Counted from the first letter of the stretch, positions 18,401 to 28,506 are shown. The stretch is DNA of 64,000 nt from Spectribacter hydrogenoxidans (GCF_031846275.1 NZ_JAVRIB010000009.1:96448-160447), one strand, 5' to 3'. The notes: generated from the letters alone by a model not told the origin. Numbers and translations are program-made.

Positions 18401-18425
18401 GGCGCCGCGGGAAGCTTCCGGCGCC
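18401..18425. repeat. 25-nt near-palindrome between rhlE and moaB
   Basis: GGCGCC, then GGAAGCTTCC at the centre, then GGCGCC, with a short asymmetric spacer on one side. It is the only strong dyad in the 236-bp divergent region 18274-18509. It could be an operator or a transcript hairpin. Confidence 0.5.
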
Positions 18426-18509
18426 GAACCGGCGGACGCCACAACCTGCCCGACGGAGTATATGCTCATGGCAGCATAATCACCAGCACAAATCCCGGGG
18501 ACGTGACTC

Positions 18510-19022
18510 GTGGCCGAATCATTCCAGCCGCTGTCGATTGCGGTACTGACCGTATCCGACAGCCGCGACGACAGCACCGACAAGTCCGGCCGGCTGCTCG
18601 TGGAGCGCCTGCAGGCAGCCGGCCACGTCCTGGCCGAGAAGGCCATCTGCCCGGATGACATTTACGAGATCCGCGCCCGGGTGGCCCGCTGGATCGCGGA
18701 CGACCGGCCGCAGGTGGTCATCACCACCGGCGGCACCGGCCTGACCGGCCGCGATGGCACCCCGGAGGCGGTCACGCCGCTGCTGGACAAGGTCATCCCC
18801 GGCTTCGGGGAGATGTTCCGGGTGCTGTCGTACCAAGACATCGGCACGTCCACCCTGCAGTCACGTGCGGTGGCCGGCGTGGCCAACGGCACCTACGTGT
18901 TCTGCCTGCCGGGCTCGTCCGGTGCCTGCCGCGACGCCTGGGACAAGTTGATCGAGAAGCAGCTTGATATCCGTACGCAACCCTGCAACCTGGCGGAGCT
19001 GATGCCGCGGCTGGGAGAGTAG
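18510..19022 (+). CDS. moaB: Molybdenum cofactor biosynthesis protein B
   Basis: MoaB/MogA-fold protein of 170 aa, involved in adenylylating molybdopterin or a paralogous step. Motifs: LTVSDSRDDSTDKSGRLL near the start, VVITTGGTGLTGRDGTPEAV (the TGGTG molybdopterin-binding loop) and VFCLPGSSGACRDAWD. Start is GTG 18510; no ATG fits. No other moa or moe gene is nearby, so it stands alone here. Confidence 0.93.
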   Translation: MAESFQPLSIAVLTVSDSRDDSTDKSGRLLVERLQAAGHVLAEKAICPDDIYEIRARVARWIADDRPQVVITTGGTGLTGRDGTPEAVTPLLDKVIPGFGEMFRVLSYQDIGTSTLQSRAVAGVANGTYVFCLPGSSGACRDAWDKLIEKQLDIRTQPCNLAELMPRLGE

Positions 19023-19040
19023 GGCGGAATTTATTCCGCC
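19023..19040. repeat. ATTCAT-family palindrome (ATTTAT variant)
   Basis: GGCGGAATTTATTCCGCC, immediately after the moaB stop. It has the arms of the copy at 19986 but a T in place of C in the loop. Confidence 0.75.
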
Positions 19041-19169
19041 TTGTCCACTCGCCGTATAACGGCGTGATGCCAACCGTGTTCGGCGCCCTGGATAAGTATG
19101 TCTGACGGCACTGCAGGCCGTGACACCGAATCGTATACTTGCAGGCGACGCTTACGGCGCGAGGATACA

Positions 19170-19430
19170 GTGCCCGAGGTCAGCCGCTTCTACGGCATCA
19201 TTATTGCGCTTTATTACAACGATCATCCGCCCCCGCACTTCCACGCCAAATACGGCGATGACGAAGCCACGATTCTCATCGATACGGGGAAAGTGCTCGA
19301 CGGTAGGTTGAGCAATCGTGCGCTACGGTTGGTCGAAGAATGGCGGGCACTGCACGCGAGCGAACTGGTGCGGAACTGGGAATTGGCCCGAGCGAGGTAT
19401 CCGTTGAACAGGATAGACCCCTTGGAGTGA
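19170..19430 (+). CDS. DUF4160 protein
   Basis: Protein of 86 aa with the DUF4160 core: PEVSRFYGIIIALYYNDHPP, PHFHAKYGDDEATILIDTG, GRLSNRALRLVEEWRALHAS. The GTG at 19170 is preferred because it has a GAGGA site ten bases upstream; the frame is open to 19098. DUF4160 genes are often paired with DUF2442, as here, four bases downstream. They are suspected toxin-antitoxin-like modules with no established biochemistry. Confidence 0.85.
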   Translation: MPEVSRFYGIIIALYYNDHPPPHFHAKYGDDEATILIDTGKVLDGRLSNRALRLVEEWRALHASELVRNWELARARYPLNRIDPLE

Positions 19431-19434
19431 CGAC

Positions 19435-19707
19435 ATGATCCCGAAAGTCACCTCAGCAAAGTACGTCGAAAATTACACGCTCTGGCTGGAATTCAGCGAT
19501 GGCAGATCCGGCCTGATCGATTTGTCTGCAGAGTTGTGGGGGCCGGTATTCGAACCGCTCAAGGACCCTGCTACTTTCAGACAGGTCACGATCAACCCCG
19601 ACCTGGAAACGATCAGTTGGCCCAATGGCGCCGATTTCGCGCCGGAGTTTCTCTACGAGCAGCTTGCTGTTGGCCAGTCGGTTGGAGAGGGCGCGACACA
19701 TCCATGA
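19435..19707 (+). CDS. DUF2442 protein
   Basis: Protein of 90 aa. The DUF2442 pattern is visible: VTSAKYVENYTLWLEFSDGR, SGLIDLSAELWGPVFEPLKD, FRQVTINPDLETISWPNGAD, and FAPEFLYEQL at the end. It sits between DUF4160 (four bases upstream) and a HicB-like gene whose ATG overlaps its TGA (19704-19707). A partner role in a small regulatory or toxin-antitoxin module is inferred from this pairing only. Confidence 0.85.
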   Translation: MIPKVTSAKYVENYTLWLEFSDGRSGLIDLSAELWGPVFEPLKDPATFRQVTINPDLETISWPNGADFAPEFLYEQLAVGQSVGEGATHP

Positions 19708-19919
19708 GATACATGGTCGTCGTCGAGAAGGGCCCCGCCAGTTGGGGCGCATGCGTCCCGGACCTGCCCGGTTGCGTCGCCGCGGGCGACAGCCGCGACG
19801 AAGTGTTGTCACTGATTCACGAGGCCATCGAATTTCATCTCGACGGCTTGCGGGAGGACGGCGAGGCCCCGCCCGCGCCGCATTCGAGCAGCGAGTTTGT
19901 CGAAGTAACCGCGGCGTAG
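19704..19919 (+). CDS. HicB-like antitoxin-fold protein
   Basis: Protein of 71 aa with the HicB partial RNase-H fold: YMVVVEKGPASWGACVPDLP, GCVAAGDSRDEVLSLIHEAI, FHLDGLREDGEAPPAP. It lacks the C-terminal DNA-binding helix-turn-helix of longer HicB proteins. No HicA toxin is adjacent; instead it is translationally coupled to DUF2442. Either it is a stray HicB or it forms a three-gene module with DUF4160/DUF2442. Confidence 0.85.
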   Translation: MRYMVVVEKGPASWGACVPDLPGCVAAGDSRDEVLSLIHEAIEFHLDGLREDGEAPPAPHSSSEFVEVTAA

Positions 19920-19939
19920 CCTGCCCTGTCGCCGTGGCC

Positions 19940-20077
19940 GGTCGGATGAATCCGACCCTACGGCCTGCAAAGCGCCTTGCCGTAGGGCGGAATTCATTCC
20001 GCCAGTGTGCCCGGCCCGGCCGGCGCCATGAATGGCGCCTTACGTTCCGTTCGGGGCAGGGCGCAATTCATTCCGCC
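19940..20077. repeat. Cluster of four ATTCAT-family palindromes
   Basis: GGTCGGATGAATCCGACC (19940-19957), GGCGGAATTCATTCCGCC (19986-20003), GGCGCCATGAATGGCGCC (20022-20039) and GGCGCAATTCATTCCGCC (20060-20077, one mismatch). Each has a different arm sequence yet stays self-complementary. The orientation of the core alternates. They fill the space between the HicB-like gene and ppa. Confidence 0.85.
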
Positions 20078-20093
20078 TCACGCCAATGCCCGA

Positions 20094-20624
20094 TCAGGCG
20101 GCCTTGTACATCTCCACCGACCGCTCGATTTCCTGACGTGCGGCTTCGTGGCCGACCCAGCCGTCGATGCGCACCCACTTGCCATCCTCGAGATCCTTGT
20201 AGTGCTCGAAGAAATGGGCAATGCGGTCCAGCGTCAGCGCGTTGAGATCCTCGACCGTCTTGATGTGGTTGTAGGCGGGGAAAATCTTGTGATGCGGCAC
20301 GGCGATCAGCTTGGCATCCTCGCCGGACTCGTCGGTCATCTTGAGCACCCCCACGGGGCGTGAGCGGATCACGCAGCCCGGCTGCAGCGGCACCGGCATC
20401 ACCACCAGCACGTCCAGCGGATCGCCGTCGCCGCAGAGGGTGTCCGGCACGTAGCCGTAGTTACAGGGATAGTGCATGGGCGTGGTCAGAACGCGATCCA
20501 CGAACAGCGCCCGGGTTTCCTTGTCCACTTCGTACTTGACCGGTTCGCTGTTCATCGGAATTTCGATGATCACGTTGATGTCGTCCGGCAGGTTCTGCCC
20601 GCGCGAGACTTTTTCCAGGCTCAT
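20094..20624 (-). CDS. ppa: Soluble inorganic pyrophosphatase (family I)
   Basis: Hydrolyses pyrophosphate in the cytoplasm. The 176-aa protein carries the family I signature GDGDPLDVLVV (three metal-binding aspartates), the upstream YPCNYGYVPDTLCGD, and FPAYNHIKTVEDL. Length matches E. coli Ppa (176). It is divergently arranged with the membrane-bound pyrophosphatase gene 227 bases away. Confidence 0.96.
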   Translation of the reverse strand: MSLEKVSRGQNLPDDINVIIEIPMNSEPVKYEVDKETRALFVDRVLTTPMHYPCNYGYVPDTLCGDGDPLDVLVVMPVPLQPGCVIRSRPVGVLKMTDESGEDAKLIAVPHHKIFPAYNHIKTVEDLNALTLDRIAHFFEHYKDLEDGKWVRIDGWVGHEAARQEIERSVEMYKAA

Positions 20625-20850
20625 GCTTGCTCCGTGTTGGGGTTCGAGGGCGCGCGATGATACCGCAAAACGTGCGACGGATTGACGTTTGCCCCGGCCG
20701 CGCGCCCGGCCTACACTCGATCGCAGTCATCGCTATTTCCCAGTCTACGGGCCGGCTTTACCGCCGGTCGGGGGCCTTGTTGGTTGAAGGAGGAGTGCGA
20801 CCGCCCACACGGGCATCGCGATAAATAATGACCTTATAAAGGAGTCGAGC

Positions 20851-22872
<2,022 letters not shown>

Positions 22873-22891
22873 TCCGGAGCCCGCTGCTTCT

Positions 22892-22919
22892 CAGCCCCTC
22901 TCCCGCGGGAGAGGGGCTG
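22892..22919 (+). terminator. Terminator-like hairpin downstream of hppA
   Basis: CAGCCCCTCTCCCG directly followed by its exact complement CGGGAGAGGGGCTG, a 14-bp perfect stem 19 bases after the stop. There is no T-run, so it may act as an attenuator, stabiliser or bidirectional stop. Confidence 0.6.
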
Positions 22920-22975
22920 GGGAGAGGGCTGGTCGACTTGAGCACCGAACGATCCGGCCACTTCTGATGTCAGGC

Positions 22976-23010
22976 TACGGCCCGATGCCATTGATCGGCA
23001 TCGGGCCGTA
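22976..23010. repeat. Long hairpin, 14-bp stem
   Basis: TACGGCCCGATGCC, loop ATTGATC, GGCATCGGGCCGTA. A further 8-bp stem, AGCCCCGC-GCCA-GCGGGGCT, is at 23065-23084. Both sit in the 280-bp gap between hppA and a decayed PIN toxin; neither has a T-run. They may be REP-like units or transcript stabilisers. Confidence 0.6.
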
Positions 23011-23151
23011 TTCATTCGGCCGATCTGATTCCGGTGCTTAACCAACCCGCCGTCATCGCGAGAAAGCCCCGCGCCAGCGGGGCTGCCGCGGCGATCTCCG
23101 GCCGGATTAAGCCGCCACATGGTGCCCACCCGAAACACCATAGCCGCGTCG

Positions 23152-23342
23152 CTAATCCTTCAGCACCTGCTGGATGAAGATTCGTGCCGACAAGATTCGG
23201 GTACCGGCATATCGCCCCAGCGCCACCAGGTCACCCAGATCGCCGCTGACCAGATAGTCGGCCGAGCCGGCTTCCGCGATTGCCAGTATCCGATTGTCGT
23301 CGGGATCGGGGCTGGTCGAAACGGTGTGCGGCTTATCGATCA
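23152..23342 (-). pseudogene. PIN-domain (VapC/COG1569-like) toxin, C-terminal remnant
   Basis: Reading minus from the end of the antitoxin gene, an open frame gives LIDKPHTVSTSPDPDDNRIL, AIAEAGSADYLVSGDLGDLV and ALGRYAGTRILSARIFIQQV before TAG at 23154-23152. This is the second half of a PIN nuclease, including the acidic DPDDNRI and SGD motifs. The N-terminal half with the first catalytic Asp (LDTN) is missing, and no start codon fits. Its position directly after the RHH gene is where the toxin should be, so an internal deletion has removed its front. Confidence 0.75.
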
Positions 23343-23585
23343 GCGCCTGGCCAGCCGGGCAAAACGGACGGCTTCCTCGCTGAGCCGGTCGATCTCCTCG
23401 TCATCGAGGTCCGAGAAGCGGTCCCTGAAGTCCTCCGTGGTCCGATCCAGGACACGCCAGCACACCGCCTCCTCGACGAAGCGCGATAGGTCGCCCTTTT
23501 TGTAACCTCGTTCAGCCAGGAAGCTGCGTACCTGCCGGTCCGCTTCGTTCGATACCTTGAGGTGCCAGCGTGTCTGCTCAGTCAT
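23340..23585 (-). CDS. Ribbon-helix-helix antitoxin
   Basis: Protein of 81 aa: MTEQTRWHLKVSNEADRQVR (beta strand and first helix), SFLAERGYKKGDLSRFVEEA (second helix of the RHH), then an acidic tail that would bind the toxin. It belongs with CopG/RHH antitoxins found before PIN toxins. ATG 23585 is preferred to the upstream 23645. The adjacent toxin is truncated, so this is probably an orphan. Confidence 0.8.
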   Translation of the reverse strand: MTEQTRWHLKVSNEADRQVRSFLAERGYKKGDLSRFVEEAVCWRVLDRTTEDFRDRFSDLDDEEIDRLSEEAVRFARLARR

Positions 23586-23819
23586 TGGCGAATTAGGCGC
23601 TTGTGTGTCCAAGCGCATATTGAAATCAAGCCCTCTCTGTCGCAATCGATGATCCCACTGCGCGTGCTAAGCGCGTACTCTGCGGACGTGATGGTTTGGC
23701 CAGTCCGGTATAGTTAGCCTGGCTATTCCAAAGATGCCTGCGTCCCGATAATGCCCGCGCTCGGGGCCGATGGCCGCGGCATTGTCCGGGCACGAAAGCG
23801 GCGTGCGATCTCTCCAGCC

Positions 23820-24293
23820 ATGACCAACGACAACCACTGGATGACCCTGGCCCTGGAACGGGCCCGCGCGGCGCAGGCCGAGGGCGAAGTACCCGTCGGC
23901 GCCGTCATCGTTCGAGATGACGAACTGATTGCAACCGGCCGCAACGGCCCGGTCGGCACCTGCGACCCCACCGCCCACGCCGAGATCGCCGCCCTCCGCG
24001 CCGCCGGCCGGGCACTCAACAACTACCGCCTGCCCGGCTGCACCCTGTACGTCACCCTGGAGCCCTGCCAGATGTGCGCCGGCGCCATCGTCCACGCCCG
24101 GATCGAGCGGCTGGTATTCGGCGCGGACGATCCCCGCGCCGGGGCCGTGCATTCGGTGGCCGCCGCGCTGGACACCGCCTGGCTGAATCACCGGACTACC
24201 TGGACGGGTGGCGTACGTGCCGAGGAAAGCAGCGGATTGTTGCAGGCTTTTTTCCGCCAGCGGCGCGCGCGGCGGCCGGCCGAAGCCCCCTAG
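23820..24293 (+). CDS. tadA: tRNA-specific adenosine deaminase
   Basis: Deaminates A34 to inosine in tRNA-Arg(ACG). The 157-aa zinc enzyme has HAE in DPTAHAEIAALRAA (zinc His and catalytic Glu) and PCQMC in LEPCQMCAGAI (zinc cysteines), with NNYRLPGCTLYVT between them. ATG 23820 begins MTNDNHWMTLALERARAA, the usual start; the frame extends upstream to 23751 without similarity. The basic tail RRARRPAEAP is longer than the core fold needs. Confidence 0.95.
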   Translation: MTNDNHWMTLALERARAAQAEGEVPVGAVIVRDDELIATGRNGPVGTCDPTAHAEIAALRAAGRALNNYRLPGCTLYVTLEPCQMCAGAIVHARIERLVFGADDPRAGAVHSVAAALDTAWLNHRTTWTGGVRAEESSGLLQAFFRQRRARRPAEAP

Positions 24294-24612
24294 ACACCGC
24301 GCAAGCGCGCGGATTCACCGCGCCGTCATCGCGTTATCACCCACTGTTGAAGTCGCCCCGGACGGGTGGCGCCAAACATATCGCGGTGCCCGGGAACAAC
24401 CCCCTATCCGGGATTATCACCCTTTCGAAGCGCTATCCGGTCGCCAGGCCGCCGGTAACTCTTTGTGCAAACGTGATTTTTGAGCAGTTCGGTGAGGGCA
24501 AAAAGCGTTTGCGCGCAAACAGTGTGACGCGCCTGGCTCGGCTACCCGGGGCCGCTGCGCGCGGTATCACCAGGGAGTTCGCGTGCCATGGTAAAAAAAA
24601 CCCAAGAAGGGT
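24294..24612. other. Intergenic region, no gene seen
   Basis: About 320 bases between tadA and the promoter of the giant lipoprotein. It has an A-run and a short AAACCC-AAGA-GGGTTT hairpin at the end (about 24597-24614). No conserved frame, RNA gene or repeat shared with the rest of the window was found. Confidence 0.6.
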
Positions 24613-24642
24613 TTGACTCGCGTAAAAAGCCATGCGTATATT
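24613..24642 (+). promoter_or_regulatory. Sigma70-type promoter for the 1242-aa lipoprotein
   Basis: TTGACT (24613-24618), an 18-base spacer, TATATT (24637-24642). The predicted leader of about 70 nt contains two small hairpins (CGCGA...TCGCG and CCCC-GTTTCTT-GGGG) and ends with AGGGAGA before ATG 24719. Confidence 0.65.
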
Positions 24643-24718
24643 GCTGCTACGCGAGATTCGCGAAGGGTCCCCGTTTCTTGGGGGGCGTTACTGTTTGGAC
24701 CTTAGGGAGAACAGCCCG

Positions 24719-27700
24719 ATGAGAAGTACTCAGTTCAGGTCATCCGAGAAGGGATGGCTTAGAGCTGCAGCCGCACGCATGCTTATCGCCACAGCGGCGG
24801 TAGGTCTGATTGCAGGCTGTGGCGGTGATGACAACGTTCGGAATTCAACAGGGGGCTCTAACAATCAGATCAACGGGCCCGTCGGCACCGTGATTGGTAC
24901 TGTGCAAGACACTAATGGTCAGCCGATCCCCGGCGCCTCTGTGTCTGTGGGTGATCGCACGGTGACCACCGGTGACAGCGGTAATTTTGAGATCGACGAC
25001 GTGCCGGTGACGAACACCGTCGGCACGAACACCGGGGCTACGAACAACCAGTTCATCCCGGTTTCGATTGTTCCCCCCGAGGGTTTTGCCGGTGCGACTG
25101 CAACGGTCAATCCGGAGGCGCAGTTCTTTAACGAGACACCGCCGGTTTCTGCACCGAGCAATCCCCCGACCACGTTTGTTGATGGCTACTCGGCCAGCGT
25201 AGGCACCATCCGCTTGCCGGCGCTGACGACCGAGGTCCGGGGTACGCTACGTGCGTCTGCGACGGGCAATGTTATCGGCAACGAGAGCATGAGCCTTGAT
25301 TTTTCGGACATCGCCATCGATTCACAGGCGACCGATAACGCAGGCAATACGATTCCGGCTGAAGGCACGACCGTGTCCTACTCGGTGCCGTTGATCACAA
25401 CCACGACCGACGCCGATGGCCGTTTCGTGTTCAACAACGTGCCGGATGACTCGTGCTTCGTGTTGCGCACTGTCAACTTTGTCAATCTGGGATTTCAGAC
25501 GGGTAATCCCACGAACACCAACTTCTGTGACAACCCGAATGACGGTGGCAGCCCGGTAGACCTGCGTGGTGTGCTGATCTCCACCACCTCTGAGTCCAAT
25601 AATACTGTCGAACTGGCCGGTCTGACCGCCACCGATGATGTGGACAACGACCAGGTTGGACCGTACGTAAGCTTCGTGTCAGACGTGCCCGTCCTCAACA
25701 CCGGTGCTTCGCCCGGCAATGATGGCAACCGGGGCACCCTCTCCAACGGTGTCGATGGCACGGGCGGTATTGTTATCCGCTTCAGTGAACCGGTTGCGAC
25801 TAACCTCAACGACAGCGATCTGATCGTTGTTACCGGTGATGCCCCGAACCAGACGGCCGTCGGTGCTGATCTGACGGTCACTGGCGCCAATGAAGTGACG
25901 GTGACTCTCGACAGCGCGCTCGATCCGGGGACCGAGTTCAACGTTTACATTCGTACCCAGGCCTTGCTGGATTCTGCCGGTAACCAGCCGCGGGACGACA
26001 GCCCGGGTGGCCCGAACGGCAACGAGCCGACGTTCGACGACGCTGGTGTAATGTTCGCCAGTGCCAGCCAACTCGGCGTTTTCCTGGAGACCTTTGAGCC
26101 GACGAACACCGTGGCTGATGCGGTCATGCTGGAACAGCGTAACGAGCAGGTTGACACGGGCGATCCGGCGGATCAGTTCCCGTTCCAGACCACTTCGACG
26201 CTCGTTGACACGGTTGATGACTCGTTGCTGAATAACGCGGTCAGTTCAACAGGTGCTGTCGAAACGCCGGGTGCTCAGGGCGAATTCAATGACGAAATTC
26301 AGAACCTGAACGCGGTCAACTTGCCGGATCCGAATGAGGATTTCTTTACCGATATCCTCCACGGCATCCTGTTTGGTGACTTCGACTTCACGCACGGCGA
26401 TGTTGCTCGTGTGACCGTGACCCTGCCGACGGAAAACCCACCGATGGATGTGGTCATGAGCGTGCGTCGAAATAGCACGCTGCGCGACGTCCTGATCTTC
26501 CCGGTGGAAGGCCCGAACGGCAGCGCCATCAACGCTGGTCGCCTGGGCACCACCGCCCCGGATACCAACCGCTTCATCATTGATCCGAATGGCCTCACGT
26601 CCTTCGACGTGGTGATCATCGGCCGCAATGCTGAGCGGGTGCAGCCGAGTGATGTGTTGATCGCGACCTCACGTGCCGATGCTGGCCTGCTGGGTGGTGA
26701 GGCGATGCTGACGTTGGAAGACAACGCACCGCCGACCGTCACCCCGCAGCTGTTGGCGCAGCAGATCGATCCAAGTCTGGCCGTGACCACCGGTACTGGT
26801 GGTGGCGTTGTCAGCGGCGGATCGGGTGATCGCCATCTGTTCGTGTTCCCGGTGTCGCCGCAGGCCCTGGATAACCAGGATCCGAACGGCAACTACAACA
26901 ACGACACCCTCCAGGACGAACTGGGTTCCACCAACTTCGACGAAGCTGGTGAGCGTGGTGCTCGGACAATCCCGGGCGTAACTAACGGTCTGTCCGTGTT
27001 CCACGATGCGACGTCGACGGCAGCGTTCATCGCTGAGCCGGCTCGCACCCTGGGCGTGTCGGTAACCGAACCGCTGGCGGCACCGCCGCTTCTGGCCACT
27101 CCGGCCTACAGCGGTGGCGCCAGCCTGGTGGACTTCACGAGCCAGAATAATGTGGCTCTGGAAGGCACGTTGGGCGGCGTGGATCGTACACATCTCGTCA
27201 TCTTCGGTGCCGAGAACGTGTTCAATCTGGAAGCTGATGGCCGCGGTACGGAAGAGAGCATTCTCGACCTGACCGACACCATCGAAGACCAGAACGGTGT
27301 GGTTGCCGATATGGCCGCCAATGCTCGCGCCCTGGTGCGTGACAACAAGCCGCCGGTCATGACCTTCGCGTTCTATGATGGTCAGCAGGTGGTCTTCCGC
27401 TTTGACGAGCCTGTGCGTTTGCAGGGCCAGATCGAGTTTCTCGATTGTGGCGCTCCGACCGCTATCAACCTCGCCAATGCGGCGACTGACCCGACTGATC
27501 CGGCCGTGTTGTCGATGGGCAACACCCAGATCACGATCCCGACCGACAACCCTGCTGTCCCGAACGTCTCGGGTTGCTTCGGGGATGCGGATCTGGAATA
27601 CGCCGAGGATGCGTACAGTGCGGCTAATCTGGCCGGACTGACCAACCTGCCGATGGGTGCCATTGACGATACCCCGGGGCATGGTGCTGTCAGTTACAAC

Positions 27701-28447
27701 ACCGTTCCGGACCGTGCCGCAGGCACCGTGTTCGGTACGGCGTTCCCTGACAACACTTGGGATGACTGGGCCAGCAATGGCTTGGGCATGGACGCGCCGA
27801 TCTTCGCCATGGCAGATGTCGTTGGTCCGTTTGCAATCACTTCTGTGGTTCGCGGTTCGAACTACAGCACGGTTGCTCCGGGACCGGGTGTTGCCACCGA
27901 TACGTTCAACATCGATATCACGTTCAGCCAACCGTTCTTCGTCACTGACGGTGACGCGGTTGACACACGTGATGATGTGAACGGTGCCGATGCTGATGAG
28001 GACGGCCCGGGTAACAACGACGGAACCGTGACTCAGGCCGAGTTGGTGGCGTGGGCTGCCGGTAAGTTTGAGCACTTCGATGCAACCGCAGCTGCTGCGA
28101 ACCCGCCGACGGATGTCCAGATCCTTGACAGCAATGGTCAGGACATTACGACGGTGTCCGGCGACAATCAGGCTGCTCAGCGCATCATCCTCACCTTTAC
28201 GCAAGCCAATCCGATTGTGGCTGGTGATCAGGTGCGGATCGTCTCGGGCAGTCAGTTGGAAGCCCAGTTCGATGCTACCAGCAATACGTTGGTCTTTGCC
28301 TTCGATGAGGGCACGGGCCAGCCAGCTGGCTCGCATGGACCTGCTGACGGTAACAACGAGCCGAATGAGCTTGCGCCGATCCCGCCGGCCCCGACGACCT
28401 ACACCTGCCCGCAGGCAGGCCCGGTCGGCATGGCTGGTGAGTGCTAA
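24719..28447 (+). CDS. Giant acidic surface lipoprotein with Ig-like and Ca-binding regions
   Basis: Predicted lipoprotein of 1242 aa: signal peptide with lipobox LIAGC (Cys34) followed by GGDDN, then a Gly/Asn linker. Residues about 52-95 look like a carboxypeptidase regulatory-like domain (GTVIGTVQDTNGQPIPGASV). Around residues 340-420 is a bacterial Ig-like region, GIVIRFSEPVATNLND to FNVYIRTQALLDSAGNQ. Near the end, DEDGPGNNDGTVTQAELVAW resembles an EF-hand/dockerin loop. The protein is very rich in Asp, Asn and Thr. GC content looks lower than in neighbouring genes. No catalytic motif is visible; a structural or adhesive role is likely. It ends in a textbook terminator. Confidence 0.8.
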   Translation: MRSTQFRSSEKGWLRAAAARMLIATAAVGLIAGCGGDDNVRNSTGGSNNQINGPVGTVIGTVQDTNGQPIPGASVSVGDRTVTTGDSGNFEIDDVPVTNTVGTNTGATNNQFIPVSIVPPEGFAGATATVNPEAQFFNETPPVSAPSNPPTTFVDGYSASVGTIRLPALTTEVRGTLRASATGNVIGNESMSLDFSDIAIDSQATDNAGNTIPAEGTTVSYSVPLITTTTDADGRFVFNNVPDDSCFVLRTVNFVNLGFQTGNPTNTNFCDNPNDGGSPVDLRGVLISTTSESNNTVELAGLTATDDVDNDQVGPYVSFVSDVPVLNTGASPGNDGNRGTLSNGVDGTGGIVIRFSEPVATNLNDSDLIVVTGDAPNQTAVGADLTVTGANEVTVTLDSALDPGTEFNVYIRTQALLDSAGNQPRDDSPGGPNGNEPTFDDAGVMFASASQLGVFLETFEPTNTVADAVMLEQRNEQVDTGDPADQFPFQTTSTLVDTVDDSLLNNAVSSTGAVETPGAQGEFNDEIQNLNAVNLPDPNEDFFTDILHGILFGDFDFTHGDVARVTVTLPTENPPMDVVMSVRRNSTLRDVLIFPVEGPNGSAINAGRLGTTAPDTNRFIIDPNGLTSFDVVIIGRNAERVQPSDVLIATSRADAGLLGGEAMLTLEDNAPPTVTPQLLAQQIDPSLAVTTGTGGGVVSGGSGDRHLFVFPVSPQALDNQDPNGNYNNDTLQDELGSTNFDEAGERGARTIPGVTNGLSVFHDATSTAAFIAEPARTLGVSVTEPLAAPPLLATPAYSGGASLVDFTSQNNVALEGTLGGVDRTHLVIFGAENVFNLEADGRGTEESILDLTDTIEDQNGVVADMAANARALVRDNKPPVMTFAFYDGQQVVFRFDEPVRLQGQIEFLDCGAPTAINLANAATDPTDPAVLSMGNTQITIPTDNPAVPNVSGCFGDADLEYAEDAYSAANLAGLTNLPMGAIDDTPGHGAVSYNTVPDRAAGTVFGTAFPDNTWDDWASNGLGMDAPIFAMADVVGPFAITSVVRGSNYSTVAPGPGVATDTFNIDITFSQPFFVTDGDAVDTRDDVNGADADEDGPGNNDGTVTQAELVAWAAGKFEHFDATAAAANPPTDVQILDSNGQDITTVSGDNQAAQRIILTFTQANPIVAGDQVRIVSGSQLEAQFDATSNTLVFAFDEGTGQPAGSHGPADGNNEPNELAPIPPAPTTYTCPQAGPVGMAGEC

Positions 28448-28475
28448 GGCCTAGATAAAAAGTAAGAAGACCTTT

Positions 28476-28506
28476 GAGAGGGGGGCGAAAGCCCCCCTCT
28501 TTTTTT
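28476..28506 (+). terminator. Rho-independent terminator of the giant lipoprotein
   Basis: GAGGGGGGC-GAAA-GCCCCCCTC followed by eight T residues. It directly abuts the group II intron fragment. Confidence 0.95.

Noticed and set aside
18274..18509. A molybdenum cofactor riboswitch upstream of moaB
   Set aside because: The region has one palindrome but I could not match the expected helices; no support beyond the gene it precedes.
19940..20077. A CRISPR array (regularly spaced palindromes)
   Set aside because: Units are 18 nt with varying arms and irregular 20-30 nt gaps; no cas genes anywhere in the window.
26669..28336. 555-residue frame antisense to the giant lipoprotein
   Set aside because: No motif or ribosome binding site; the sense strand has a signal peptide, promoter and terminator.
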